From Irineochytrium annulatum (Eukaryota; Chytridiomycota; Chytridiomycetes; Chytridiales; Chytridiaceae), in NCBI GenBank assembly GCA_027600665.1, contig JADGJL010000511.1:1-19460 (forward strand): 19,460 nucleotides of DNA. The letters run 5' to 3'. Below the pieces are notes generated by a model. The model was not told the DNA's origin. It was given only the letters and a program-made list of their open reading frames with translations, and ran no database searches. Below are positions 9,201 to 17,930 of this stretch, one piece after another. The stretch's first letter is position 1, and each line of letters begins with the position of its first letter. Both the position numbers and the translations under genes were made by a program.

Positions 9201-9439
9201 TACGTCGAGTCCTGCCGCTTACCTGTCGTCGATGGCTCTCAACAGTTTGTGCAGGTTCTTAAAATGAAGCTGGTTTGCATGTTGAGCAGCGGCCCTACTT
9301 CAAAAATTTAGAGAACCAAGTCCGTCGTGCGTTGGTTGCTACGCACATAGTCGACACTCGCCGTGACGTCCGCCTGGTGGCCGTTAGTGACAATGAAGCA
9401 ATGAGGGGCGCACAGAGTGGTCCAGCGGGTGTGATGCGT

Positions 9440-9796
9440 GCAAGTTCTGAAGTTGGCCGGATGGGACGTGATAACGCGGTCCCCTCGCACATGTGCCAGA
9501 ATGAAAAACAGTTTGGAGGGAAGAAAGATTTGCGCGCATTAACGGGAGAAATTACAGGATAAATCTGAATGCTCTTCGTAATGGTTGGTAAGCGCAATGC
9601 AAGGTTGTTTGCAGTCATCGTTCCTTTGAAATCCAACCCACTCTCAAGCCATCCGTCCGCCCAGTCCCGCGCTCACGCCACGATCTGAGCATACGCGACC
9701 GCGTCCTTCTCCTATAAAGCCCAACTGCACTTCCTTACCGGTTCCGCACCTCCTCCTTCAACCCTTCAAACCTCTTGAACACCGCGTCAGCAACAA
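9440..9796 (+). promoter_or_regulatory. Promoter of the MDR dehydrogenase gene
   Basis: A TATA box (TATAAA, 9713-9718, within CTCCTATAAAGCCC) lies about 80 bp before the ATG, followed by a pyrimidine-rich leader. The stretch of about 9440-9770 has a diverged second copy at 14275-14565, where the TATA box reads CCTAAAAAAG. The block GACGTGATA...GTCCCCT, the words AACGGGAGA and TGCTCTTCG, and the sequence around TATA are the best conserved pieces. They are candidates for regulatory sites, or simply the least decayed parts. Confidence 0.65.
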
Positions 9797-10926
9797 ATGT
9801 CTGCGATTCCGACCACCCAGAAGGCCCTCGTCGCCAACGCGAAGGGCGATCTGTCAAAGCAAGTCGTCCAGGACTGGCCCGTCCCGAAGATCGGCGACAA
9901 CGAGGTTCTCGTTCGCGTCGAAGCTGCCGGCCGTAAGTTCCTTTCATTTTCGCTTTGTTTTACCGGATCACTCACGGCAACTTCCAGTCAACCCCGTCGA
10001 CTTCAAGATCGTTAAGTACGGCGTCTTCATCGACTCCTACCCGACAATCCTTGGATCCGACGCGGCCGGTCGCGTCGTGTCGGTGGGCAGCAAGGTGACC
10101 AAGACGAAAGTAGGCGCCCGCGTGTTCTTCCAGGCCAAGATCGGGGACGCTAGGACTTCGGCGTTCCAGCAGTATGCTGCGATCCCCGAGGACTTCGTGC
10201 GGGAGATCGCCGACACCGTGTCTTTTGATTCGGCCGCGACGCTGGGTGTCGCAGCGGGCACTACCGCGGTGGGATTCGGCCTCATCGGCGTGCCGTTGGA
10301 TGGGAAGGGTGTCAACGGGAAGCACATTCTGGTTTGGGGCGCGAGCACGAGCGTCGGTCACATTGGTATGTTTTATCGTGCTCACTGCTTGTCCTTGTTA
10401 CCGTACGCTGACGGCTTCCACTGCAGTCGTCCAGGCCGCCTCCAAGCTGGGCCTCAAGGTAATCGCGACCGCCTCGCCTAAATACCACGCCGAGATCAAG
10501 TCCCTCGGCGCCTCCCACGTGATCGACTACCGCGCGGCGGACGTCGTCGCCCAGATCCGCGCCATCGCCGGCGACGACCTCGTCTTCGCGTTTGACACGG
10601 TGGGCAAGGACTCTTCCATCAAGGGCATCGAGGCCCTGTCTAACTCCAAGCCGGCCAAGATCGCCGTCATCGCCGCCCAGCCCGAGGAGCTCGCGGACGC
10701 CCTCAAGGCCAGCCCGAACAAGAGTGCCGAGAGGGTGTTTGGGAGTGCGCACGCGAACCCGCACTTTGTGCTCCCGTTCCTGGACGTGCTGGCCAGGTGG
10801 CTGAACAGTGGGGAGTTCAAGCCGCAGAGGGTCAGGGTCTTGGGCGGGTTGGATGGCATTAAGGCCGGGCAGGACGCGCAAATGGCTGGGACTGTGAGCG
10901 GAGAGAAGTTGGTCGCGCACCCATAG
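9797..10926 (+). CDS. Medium-chain dehydrogenase/enoyl reductase (MDR, zinc-independent type)
   Basis: Three exons are inferred: 9797-9932, 9988-10365 and 10427-10926, with 55-nt and 61-nt introns, giving 337 residues. The joins restore EAAGLNPVDFKI and SVGHIVVQAASKLG, both typical of the family. The N-terminal GroES-like domain carries GSDAAGRVVSVG. The Rossmann domain carries the cofactor motif VWGASTSVG (about 161-169). The end, KAGQDAQMAGTVSGEKLV, matches the usual C terminus of fungal quinone reductase or ToxD/trans-enoyl reductase-like proteins. The family transfers hydride from NADPH to an activated double bond or quinone. I see no Cys/His zinc ligand set, so zinc is not expected. There is no signal peptide, so the enzyme is probably cytosolic. 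It converges on the SDR gene. The exact substrate cannot be told. Confidence 0.9.
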
Positions 10927-11658
10927 ATCTTCACTTGATTGCGGCAGTCGTTAATTCTTGAACATTTATTTGTGATCTGATGCTGGCCTCTATTTTACCC
11001 TGCTAAGCCTGTTGTTCGCCTTTCTCTCATATTCGATAAATTGTTCATGTCTATCTGATGGTCACGCTTCCAGGGTACTTCACCTTCAGCAGGCTGACGA
11101 CTTCCTCTTCCTTCCAAACTCGAAGTATATTTGCATCGGCGGAAGGGTATTTGAAGTATTTAAATCAGCCAAGGCGCGCTCTCCTTGGCAGCAATATAAC
11201 CTCGTCTTGCAAGTCGCCGCCACTTGTAGATACTACTTGGGGGGCGGGACATGCAGAGGGGTGAAGTCATTAAGGCTGTCAGTGCTCATGTATAACATGT
11301 TTTAATGTAACGCTCTCAAGCTCCTGAAGTTGGCATCGGCTGGTAGGAAACTCTGTCAACAAGCGAACAAAAGGTCGACGAAGGATGGCATGGAGGAGAG
11401 AATGATGCATACCTCTTCTTCTCGTGATTCATTTTATGCGCTATGAACCTCTGCTTTACAATTGTCTTCTTGTGACTTACTTTCTTTATTCAACTATACA
11501 TAAACTCAACACAACATGTATCAAAGCGCTACATATACGCAGACATACAACAAAACAGAAGATAATGACAAAGATTTGAAAAAAATATGTGTATAGCTAG
11601 CAGAAGATCAACGCCAAAGGCCATTCATTCCCTCCTATCCCGCCATCACAAGCCTCAA
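10927..11658. other. Convergent 3' spacer between the MDR and SDR genes
   Basis: These 732 bases lie between the MDR stop and the SDR stop. Open frames at about 11012-11305 show no domain, no homology to neighbours and ordinary non-coding composition. The left part is T-rich 3' flank and the right part is A/T-rich. I see no gene or RNA here. Confidence 0.45.
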
Positions 11659-12600
11659 TCACAGAGTGCAGGCGACACCACCGTCAGCGTTGATGTTTTG
11701 GCCCTAAAGATGGAAGTGTTAGGATGCCGAACAGTTTTGAAGACAGGGTCGGCGAGAACATACCGTGACCCAGCGAGCCTTGGGAGAGGCCATAAACGCG
11801 ATAACGCTGGCGACCTCCTCGGGCTTACCCGCCCTCTTGAACGGGCACTTCTTCTCAGCCATCTGCCTCTGCGACTCTGGCAGCAGCTTGGTCTCCGTAA
11901 AGCCCGGCGAGATGGTGTTAACCCTGATACCCTTCGGAGCGAGCTCGACGGCGAGAGCCCTCGTCAGGGCCTCCACGGCGCCCTTGGACGCGATGTAGAC
12001 GCTCTCCCGCGGGAGCGGGCAGTGCGTGGTGGCCGATGACACGTTGACGATGGCCCCGCCCTCGGACATGTGCGGGACGCACATCGAGCACATGAAGACG
12101 GCGGTCTTGACGTTGTTGTCGAACATCTCGCAGAAGTGCTCCTCAGAGACCTGGTCGATTCCGCAGGACTGGTAGACGCCCGCGCAGTTGATAAGGCAGT
12201 TGATCTTGCCGCCGAAATCCTGGACGACCTTGTCGACGACCTGCTTGACGGCGTGGGGCTTGGAGAGGTCGGCGAAGTAGGCCTGGCAGGCGGCCGCGCC
12301 TTTGTTCTTGACGCACTGGACGACGTGGTCGCCCTCGTTCTTGGCGCATTCGATGACGTGGTCGCCCTTGTTCTTGGAGCACTCGACGGCGCGGTCGCAC
12401 TTGCCGTGCTCGGGGGAGCTGATGAGGGCTATGGCTGTCTTGGGGCAGCAGGAGGCGATCTCGCAGGCGACGGCGGCCCCGATTCCAGAGGTTCCTTTTT
12501 TTTTAAAAAAAACAAGCAGTCACTCTCCCTTCTCGAGAAGTAAGCGAATGGAAGAAAGATACCCACCGCCCGTGATCACGCAAACGTGCTCGAAGGCCAT
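11659..12600 (-). CDS. Short-chain dehydrogenase/reductase with a Cys repeat insertion
   Basis: Exons are 12600-12567, 12494-11764 and 11703-11659, with introns of 72 and 60 nt, giving 269 residues. The first splice completes the cofactor motif TGGTSGIG (about 10-17). The last adds the standard C-terminal TGQNINADGG. Catalytic residues are visible: N139 (DNNVKTA), S165 (NVSSATTH), Y178 and K182 (YIASK). The NNAG motif reads NCAG (114-117). It is thus a classical NAD(P)(H)-dependent oxidoreductase of the SDR superfamily, substrate unknown, probably cytosolic. Odd features are an extra stretch of about 22 residues between strands beta-2 and beta-3 made of 11-residue repeats, a high cysteine content, and a first intron whose acceptor follows a run of A instead of pyrimidines. 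A diverged broken SDR lies divergently at 12871. Confidence 0.9.
12289..12384 (-). repeat. In-frame 33-bp repeat in the SDR gene
   Basis: On the minus strand, 12384-12352 and 12351-12319 are two 33-base units and 12318-12289 is a third, partial one. They encode ECSKNKGDHVI, ECAKNEGDHVV and QCVKNKG. The cysteines C50, C61 and C72 are spaced exactly 11 residues apart. The units are about 85 percent identical in DNA by eye. Confidence 0.85.
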
Positions 12601-12870
12601 GGCTGGTTGTGAACGAGAGGTGGTTGAAGCGGTTGCTGGTTGCTGAAGGTAGAGTGGAAGAACGGGAGGTATACATCGATTTGCGGGGAAGCGCGCTTTT
12701 ATTGAACTGTGGAGAATTCGAACCAGCATAAATCACGCCCATAACAGAATAGCCGACTGCCCGTTGTTGACCAGGACGCGACTCCCGGCCATTGATAGCC
12801 CGTGTCTTCTATATATATATATATATATTTCAGCTGTCTCATCCCCGCTCGACAGGTTCAGATACCCGCG
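12601..12870. promoter_or_regulatory. Divergent intergenic region of the SDR gene and SDR pseudogene
   Basis: This is the upstream region of the functional SDR (minus) and of the broken SDR (plus). It contains a TA dinucleotide run at about 12810-12828 and, on the SDR side, a stretch reading AATAAAAGCGCG on the minus strand at about 12690-12705 that could serve as a core promoter. No clear operator is seen. Confidence 0.4.
12810..12828. repeat. TA dinucleotide microsatellite
   Basis: About nine TA/AT units in a row lie in the divergent region between the SDR gene and its neighbouring pseudogene. It is a plain simple-sequence repeat, likely to vary in length between strains. Confidence 0.9.
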
Positions 12871-13578
12871 ATGGCGCAGCACTACTTCGACGTCGTCCTC
12901 ATCGGCACCTGCATCGCGCACGCGCACGCTCCCCAGCACGGCCGTCGTCATTACCTTGAAGTCCTCCGAGGCCGACGCTTACGCCACTTGCGAGAAGAGC
13001 CAGGTCCTCCCGCGCCGCCGCCGGCCATGCGCATCCAGTCCGACCTCCGAAACAAGGCGTCGGCCAGTGCCTCGTTTAGTCCGTCGTTCAGAACTACGCC
13101 ATGATCACCACCTCGTGAACAATGCAGCGGTGATCGACAACCCCCCAATCGTGGAAATGGACGCTGAAGCCGCCAACAGGCCTGCTGGAAAGCAACGTCG
13201 TGACGGCGTTACTTACGCCGCGCGCTGTCGTCCCGCATATGCGACCCGGGTCCGCCATCCTGAACGTGTCGTCCATGCCTGCCGGAGGCCGTTGCCCAAC
13301 GAGGCCCTGTGAACGGCAACCAAAGGCGCGCGATGCGGACACGAGCGCGATGGCCGTCTAGCTAGGGGCATCAGGTGCAACGCCGTGACGCCGGAGGAGA
13401 CGGACACCGACACCCTTGATGAACCAAAAGGGACTGGGTCAAGAAGAGGTCGAAGTTTGGGAAAGTCGGGTCGCCAGAGGAGGTGGCGACCGCCGTCGCC
13501 TTCCTGATTTCGCCCAAGGCCGGGTGACGGGGCAGAACCTGAGCGCGACGGGCGGGCGTCAGCTTTCGCCTTGTGATC
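12871..13578 (+). pseudogene. Decayed short-chain dehydrogenase pseudogene
   Basis: Pieces of an SDR follow each other in the right order but in different frames. They are: an N-terminal MAQHYFDVVLIGT segment at 12871; TAVVITLKSSEADAYA (beta-2 region) at about 12940-12990; SDLRNKASASA; LVNNAAVIDNPPIVEMD at about 13117-13165 (the NNAG region); NVSSM (catalytic Ser region) near 13268; then GSPEEVATAVAFLISPKAG and VTGQNLSATGG at about 13473-13555. The last pair is broken by a small deletion near 13520. The active-site YxxxK segment is scrambled. At least three frame changes and several stops make it non-functional. The conserved C-terminal pieces differ from those of the 11659-12600 gene, so this is an older or different paralogue, not a recent copy. 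Confidence 0.78.
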
Positions 13579-13654
13579 TGTGGTTTTCTTTTACTCTTTT
13601 GATGTTGTCAAGTTGTTCTTGCATCTCGCTGTGCTTATCGCGTCTACTAGTTAT

Positions 13655-14265
13655 TACATGGAGGTGCACGAGAGTTCCGTCACGCTCTCGGCGGGCGCAT
13701 TCGTGGCGTTCGACCACCTGGTGATCGCCACGGGCAAGAAGCACGGCGTGCCGAGCAGGCCGATGGCGATGAATCAGCCCATGGAGTTTGAGGATACGCG
13801 AAGGTGTGGAGAGGGCGGCGAGGATCCAATACCCTCTTTTTCCCTCTCGGCGACGTGGCCGCCACGTAGGCCCCCAAACTCGCCCCCCACGCCCGCACTC
13901 AGGCCATCTACTCCTGCTCTCAGGCCGTCCACGACTTCCTGCGCTTGACCTGGGCGTGCATGTAACTAACACCGACCGCCTCGACGGAGCGCAGGTCGTG
14001 AGCTTGACGCCGTACTCGATGGCGTACAGTGAGGATCTAATTGTGGTGGGTGTGGGGCCGGACGATGCGGTGGTGAAACATGGTGAACATGGGGTGCGGC
14101 TGACGGGGAAGTATTGGGGTTAAGCCAGGCTCGGGCAGATTGGGGCGACCATGCCGGGGTGGACGAGCGTTTGAGAGGGGAGCACCAGACAAGAGGTGGA
14201 CGAACATTACTCGTGTTGATAGCATCATGCAAAATATATCATGGTTTCTTCACTTGAGCTTAATA
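13655..14265 (+). pseudogene. Internally deleted copy of the AMID-like oxidoreductase
   Basis: The 5' part (13655-13832) matches exon 3 of the AMID-like gene at 4450-5968 almost word for word: EVHESSVTLS-GAFVAFD-LV-ATG-KHGVPSRPMAM. At about 13832 it jumps from GCGGCGAGGATC to CCAATACCCTC, so everything between the NAD(P)H motif and the end of the protein core is missing. It resumes at the LGDVAA motif, which is followed by a TAG. Further pieces include SLTPYSMAYSEDLIVVGVGPDDAVV at about 13998-14072. Similarity runs past the parental stop into its 3' flank, to about 14265. The N-terminal FAD motif, most of the NAD(P)H domain and all introns in the missing part are absent. It cannot encode an active enzyme. 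It lies next to the SDR pseudogene in the same orientation. Confidence 0.88.
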
Positions 14266-14274
14266 AAAGCACAA

Positions 14275-14565
14275 AACTCGGAATTAGCCATAGGACGTGA
14301 TATCGCCGTCCCCTTACACATGCTGCCAGAATAAAGGAACATGGTGCAAGAAAGATCAGTGGCACTAACGGGAGATATGACGGGATTAAATCTGTGTGCT
14401 CTTCGGGATAGTTAGTAAGCGAAAGTGTAATGGTGCTCGGATTCAACTCCAAACCACTCGACCGCCTCGGGTGCTCGCAACGATCAGCATAACCGACCCG
14501 TGTTCTTCTCCTAAAAAAGCCCAAACAGCACTTTTTTCCACCTACCGCGTCCATTCAACCTTTGA
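14275..14565 (+). pseudogene. Orphan duplicate of the MDR promoter without its gene
   Basis: This stretch aligns with 9440-9770, the upstream region of the MDR gene, in the same orientation. Shared words include GGACGTGATA, AACGGGAGA, GGATTAAATCTG versus GGATAAATCTG, TGCTCTTCG, and TTCTCCTAAAAAAGCCCAA versus TTCTCCTATAAAGCCCAA. The TATA box is lost. Downstream of 14565, where the MDR ATG should follow, I find no MDR coding sequence, so the gene body was lost or never copied. It abuts the 3' flank of the AMID pseudogene directly. Confidence 0.8.
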
Positions 14566-15047
14566 TAGTGAGACCTTTTTCGATATAGTGAATAGCAGTG
14601 CGAATTGCATGGTTCTGTGCGCCGGCGAGCATGCGAAGTTTAGAAGGAAGCTCTTGTGGTCGATCGAGAGTGAGAAGAAGATGGCGCACTTGTGTACAAG
14701 TCGGTGGAAATAAAGCCGGGTTCGCTCCGGAACACACGTGTCATGACCTATGTTTGTCACACCCGAGGAGTTTTGCAGACAGCGCCTTGCTCAGGGGCTG
14801 ACTCCCGCGGAACGCGGTAATTACCTTCTATCATCAGCCCACAACTGCGGTATGGTGATCATTTGCTTGCATGAACTTTCTGTAACCGATACATGCACAA
14901 TAGATGCAGAGAATACGCGCAATCACACACAATACATGCAACCAACAAGCTGAGGGGTAATGCAACGCGATCCAAACAGTGGGGAGAATCCACTTCTAGG
15001 GATAAATAATAGGTGAGCAATGGAGAGTGGGTGAAGAAAACAAAAAA
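14566..15047. other. Unassigned stretch between the relic block and the FYVE gene
   Basis: Nearly 480 bases without a recognised gene. Short ORFs at 14396-14713 (whose first half is promoter relic) and 14750-14953 (MFVTPEEFCRQRLAQGLTP..., 67 residues) show no known domain. The right part, about 14960-15047, is A-rich 3' flank of the FYVE gene. Confidence 0.4.
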
Positions 15048-16330
15048 TTAAAAAGTGCTCCAAGACCAGTCAGAGGGAATGCTGGCTGCAGGATGCATAT
15101 CTGAGCGAAGTAAGGACATAGTCAGCATGCTGGCACAGATGTTAAACACAGAACCTTAAGCTCACCTTCTATTGAGCTCTTTCGGCTGGTGCCCCCAATC
15201 GATATCGCAGAAACGCCAAACGCCGTCGTAGATCCAAACCCCGTCACACCCGGTCCCCCAAACGCTTGGTTCAAAGTCATCCCCGGACCTCCTAATGGGC
15301 CCAACGGGCCTAATCTCCCCATCCCGTGAGCAGATCTGGGTTCATCCTCATCCCACACCTCCGCCACATCCTCCAACACCACGCTACTCCTCGAGCTGCC
15401 CGCACCCGCGGCTCCACTTCCCAAACCACCCATTCCCGCGCCCCCGCCACCGCCACCTCCCGGACCACCGTCCCTCGCCGCCAACGCCGCCATCATCCTC
15501 CGTTCCTTCAACCTCCGTTCATGCTCCGTCGCCAGTGCGATAGCCTCCTCCACGTCCTCCCTCGCCCTCCGCTCAAACTCGGCGTGGCAGTTCACGCAGA
15601 CGCGGCACATCGTTCCGGAAGCGTTCGGGCGCGAGTCCTGGTCGAGGCGGGCAAGGTGTGGGGTGCAGGCGCCGCAATAGAGGCCGCCGCAGGCTCGGCA
15701 GTGGTGACGCCGCGTTAGGAGGCCAAAGCGAGCGCGGCAAGAGGTGCAGGTTGAGGAGGAGCTGTCGGGCTGGGAACACCGCAGGGGTTCAGGATAGGCA
15801 GCAAGACGTGAACAAATAAAAGAGATGCAGACCTGCCAATGCAATCGCGACGGCGGGCCGGACACGAAACCCCTCGATGGCAACGACGAAGCCACGCTGG
15901 GCATCATCTGCCTGCCACTCCTGGATCCTCCGGTCGGTATTCTCATCGTCGGGATAGACCGGGACGGTGAGATCCTCGGATGATGGGGGCTCGCCAGCTG
16001 GGACGTGGGCAAGGAGGAAGGGTAGTTGGGCTGCGAGAGATAGGAGGAGGTGGACGAAACCGAGGACGATAGCGGGACAGGGTTGCCCATCGGGAAGGGA
16101 TCTGGCAGCGGAATGTGGTCAACGTTCTGCGGCTGTTGAGGCTGCTGTGGATGGAAAGTTTGGTGGGAGAGGGCCGACTGCGAAAAGTAGAAAGGGGCCG
16201 CGGACGAGGACGCCGGCACGATACTTTCGGTGACATTCGTGCTGTAGAGCGGGGCGACGCCGGCCTTCGGAGGCGGGCCAGCGCCGATCGTCGGCCTGTC
16301 GGTCGTCGGTGGTGCGGATGCAGTGGTCAT
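15048..16330 (-). CDS. FYVE zinc-finger protein
   Basis: Three exons are inferred: 16330-15833, 15769-15166 and 15100-15048, with introns of 63 and 65 nt, giving 384 residues. Removing the first intron joins W165-Q-P-D168 and so completes the WxxD motif that starts a FYVE domain. The domain continues with CTSC (174-177), RRHHCR (186-191), CRACG, CGAC and RVCVNC (222-227), the full set of eight zinc ligands. FYVE domains bind phosphatidylinositol 3-phosphate on endosomes or vacuoles. The N-terminal 160 residues are Ser/Pro/Gln rich. After the FYVE domain come a charged helical segment (about 230-258), a poly-Gly stretch and a low-complexity tail. The last exon gives an end of SDWSWSTF. If the last intron is not used, the frame stops at 15122. 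The protein probably acts in endosomal sorting, but no partner domain is present to say how. Confidence 0.88.
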
Positions 16331-16554
16331 GGTTTGGAAACCACCTTACGGCTATCGCATTTGCCGCAACTTTGACGCCTTGATAAAAAGTGACTACAAC
16401 TATAAACCGTGTGCAGTGAAATGCCAACAAACCTCTCCATTAAAAATTATCTCTTTCTTCGTATGGGCCTCCGTGCCACATTATTGCCGCATTATTGGAC
16501 GCCAATCAACCCGCTTTTTATAGTTACAACGAATGCTAACACACAGCGTGATAT

Positions 16555-16866
16555 ATGGCGGATGGATCAACAGCATCTCACTTTTGTGGCTTATTGTTTC
16601 CACTCCCGGTCGCGTCGTTTCCAATGTTTGCAGCATCATGGAGTCCTCCACCCAGCAATCACTGCCAACGTCATAGCCAGCTGCCTAGTCCGACTCTTAA
16701 GACCTACTCCCATTCTTTTTTGACTCGGGAGCAGCTGACAACCGTCCTCATGGAATCCGGCATCGACGCAGCTCTGGCCGATCGAGTGTTCGACGAACTC
16801 CGTGCGCTCGGTCCCCTCTCCGAGGCGGAGCTAGACCAGCGCCGGAGCCGGAGCTATAGCCAATAG
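16555..16866 (+). CDS. Small hypothetical ORF
   Basis: An open frame of 103 residues starts at ATG 16555, with an alternative ATG at 16624 giving 80 residues. Only the C-terminal half looks coding: LTREQLTTVLMESGIDAALADRVFDEL... is a plausible amphipathic helical segment of about 45 residues with GC-rich codons like its neighbours. The N-terminal half has poor composition, so the real gene may have a different first exon or may be a remnant. I recognise no family. It is divergent from the FYVE gene, with about 220 bp between them. Confidence 0.35.
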   Translation: MADGSTASHFCGLLFPLPVASFPMFAASWSPPPSNHCQRHSQLPSPTLKTYSHSFLTREQLTTVLMESGIDAALADRVFDELRALGPLSEAELDQRRSRSYSQ

Positions 16867-17930
16867 GAAGTTGTAAATCGGGTTCAGGTAGTGGCAGACG
16901 TGATTTTCATTTGATGCGATGCGGTATGTAACAACAAAATTATGCCCCGCAGATCTTCAAGGTCGCTACTTATTAACGCATTCACGTCCGCCTCGGTTTT
17001 GGCAGGGAAGAGCTAAAACACCTACTTCAAGATCTGACTGTGAGGTTGAAGTGGTTGGGGAGGATAGCTTGATTGCTGCTTGATGGAATGGACAGGAAAA
17101 TTGCAATCAATAAATCGGCATTTCACTCGTTGTTAAAAGCATTGTCCGTGAAGGCCAAACTCTCATTCCCGCAAAGGCAACAGCGAGCGCATCCCAAGGT
17201 CAGCCCACCCATTATCCAAAAAGACGAGGGCAGAAACGGGAAATCACGATACCGTCGGGCGAGCCACAGAAGAGGACATGCGTTGATCGGGATAAGAACA
17301 GTCGGGTGTCGACAGTGAAGGAGATGTACAAATTCGACAGTCCACATCAGAATGACTACGCGGACGCCACTAACGAGGTTAAGGCGTAACCGAGAAGTCG
17401 TCCCATTGATAAACGGCGTATGGGCTTGCGCCGTCAAGATTGAGACTTTCCTCGGGAAGCCGGCGAGCCCCGGCGCGTAAGCATGTTCTCCCAAAACCGC
17501 GGCATCCTAGAGCGGCCATAACCGGCCATGAGACAATCCAGCCGACAACTGTCTTCGCCCCGCGTCTGCTCGCTGTCCGTACCGCTCGCTACTTTCCATC
17601 AAGCGCTCGTGGCCGTCCGAATGGGGAGCCAGAAAACCGCGAGCCGCGGCGGATCGGCCTGATCCTAACATCAGCCGTGCCGCAAGGTGACAGTCGAACA
17701 GCTGATCACCATCACGGCCGTCTCGTGCTGCCCTCTTGTCCTCCGAGCCGCGAGTACCCCGAGTTGCTTCACTCCCCAGGGAACTAGCGAGACATAATCA
17801 CCGCTGCACCTCCAGCCACCGTCCGCCCGCACAATTCGTCGCCCCATCAGGGGATCGTCTTGCACCGCTGCTCTCCACGCCGTGCTCTCTGTCTGCGATC
17901 TGTAGGTCGTCAAACTCCCCGCGATCAAGC
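16867..17930. other. Long upstream region of MPC1, no supported gene
   Basis: This spacer exceeds 1 kb. ORFs of up to about 123 codons occur on both strands (for example 17123-17494 minus) but have no domains, no splice support and unconvincing composition. The sequence becomes more GC-rich from about 17440, which is probably promoter and 5' leader of MPC1. I see no RNA gene or repeat. Confidence 0.4.

Noticed and set aside
12700..12790. tRNA-like B box (GGTTCGAATTC on the minus strand near 12711-12721)
   Set aside because: No matching acceptor or T stem and no proper A box; it lies in the SDR upstream region and is probably chance.
12871..12910. N terminus of the SDR relic resembles Rab escort/GDI proteins (FDVVLIGT)
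   Set aside because: All following pieces (NNAA, NVSS, PEEVATAVAFL, TGQNLSATGG) are SDR, and no GDI sequence follows. A fused fragment cannot be fully excluded.
14750..14953. 67-codon plus-strand ORF (MFVTPEEFCRQRL...)
   Set aside because: The first 25 residues look somewhat protein-like, but there is no domain, no paralogue in the window and no splice context.
17123..17494. 123-codon minus-strand ORF upstream of MPC1
   Set aside because: No domain, no intron signals, and composition like random spacer sequence.
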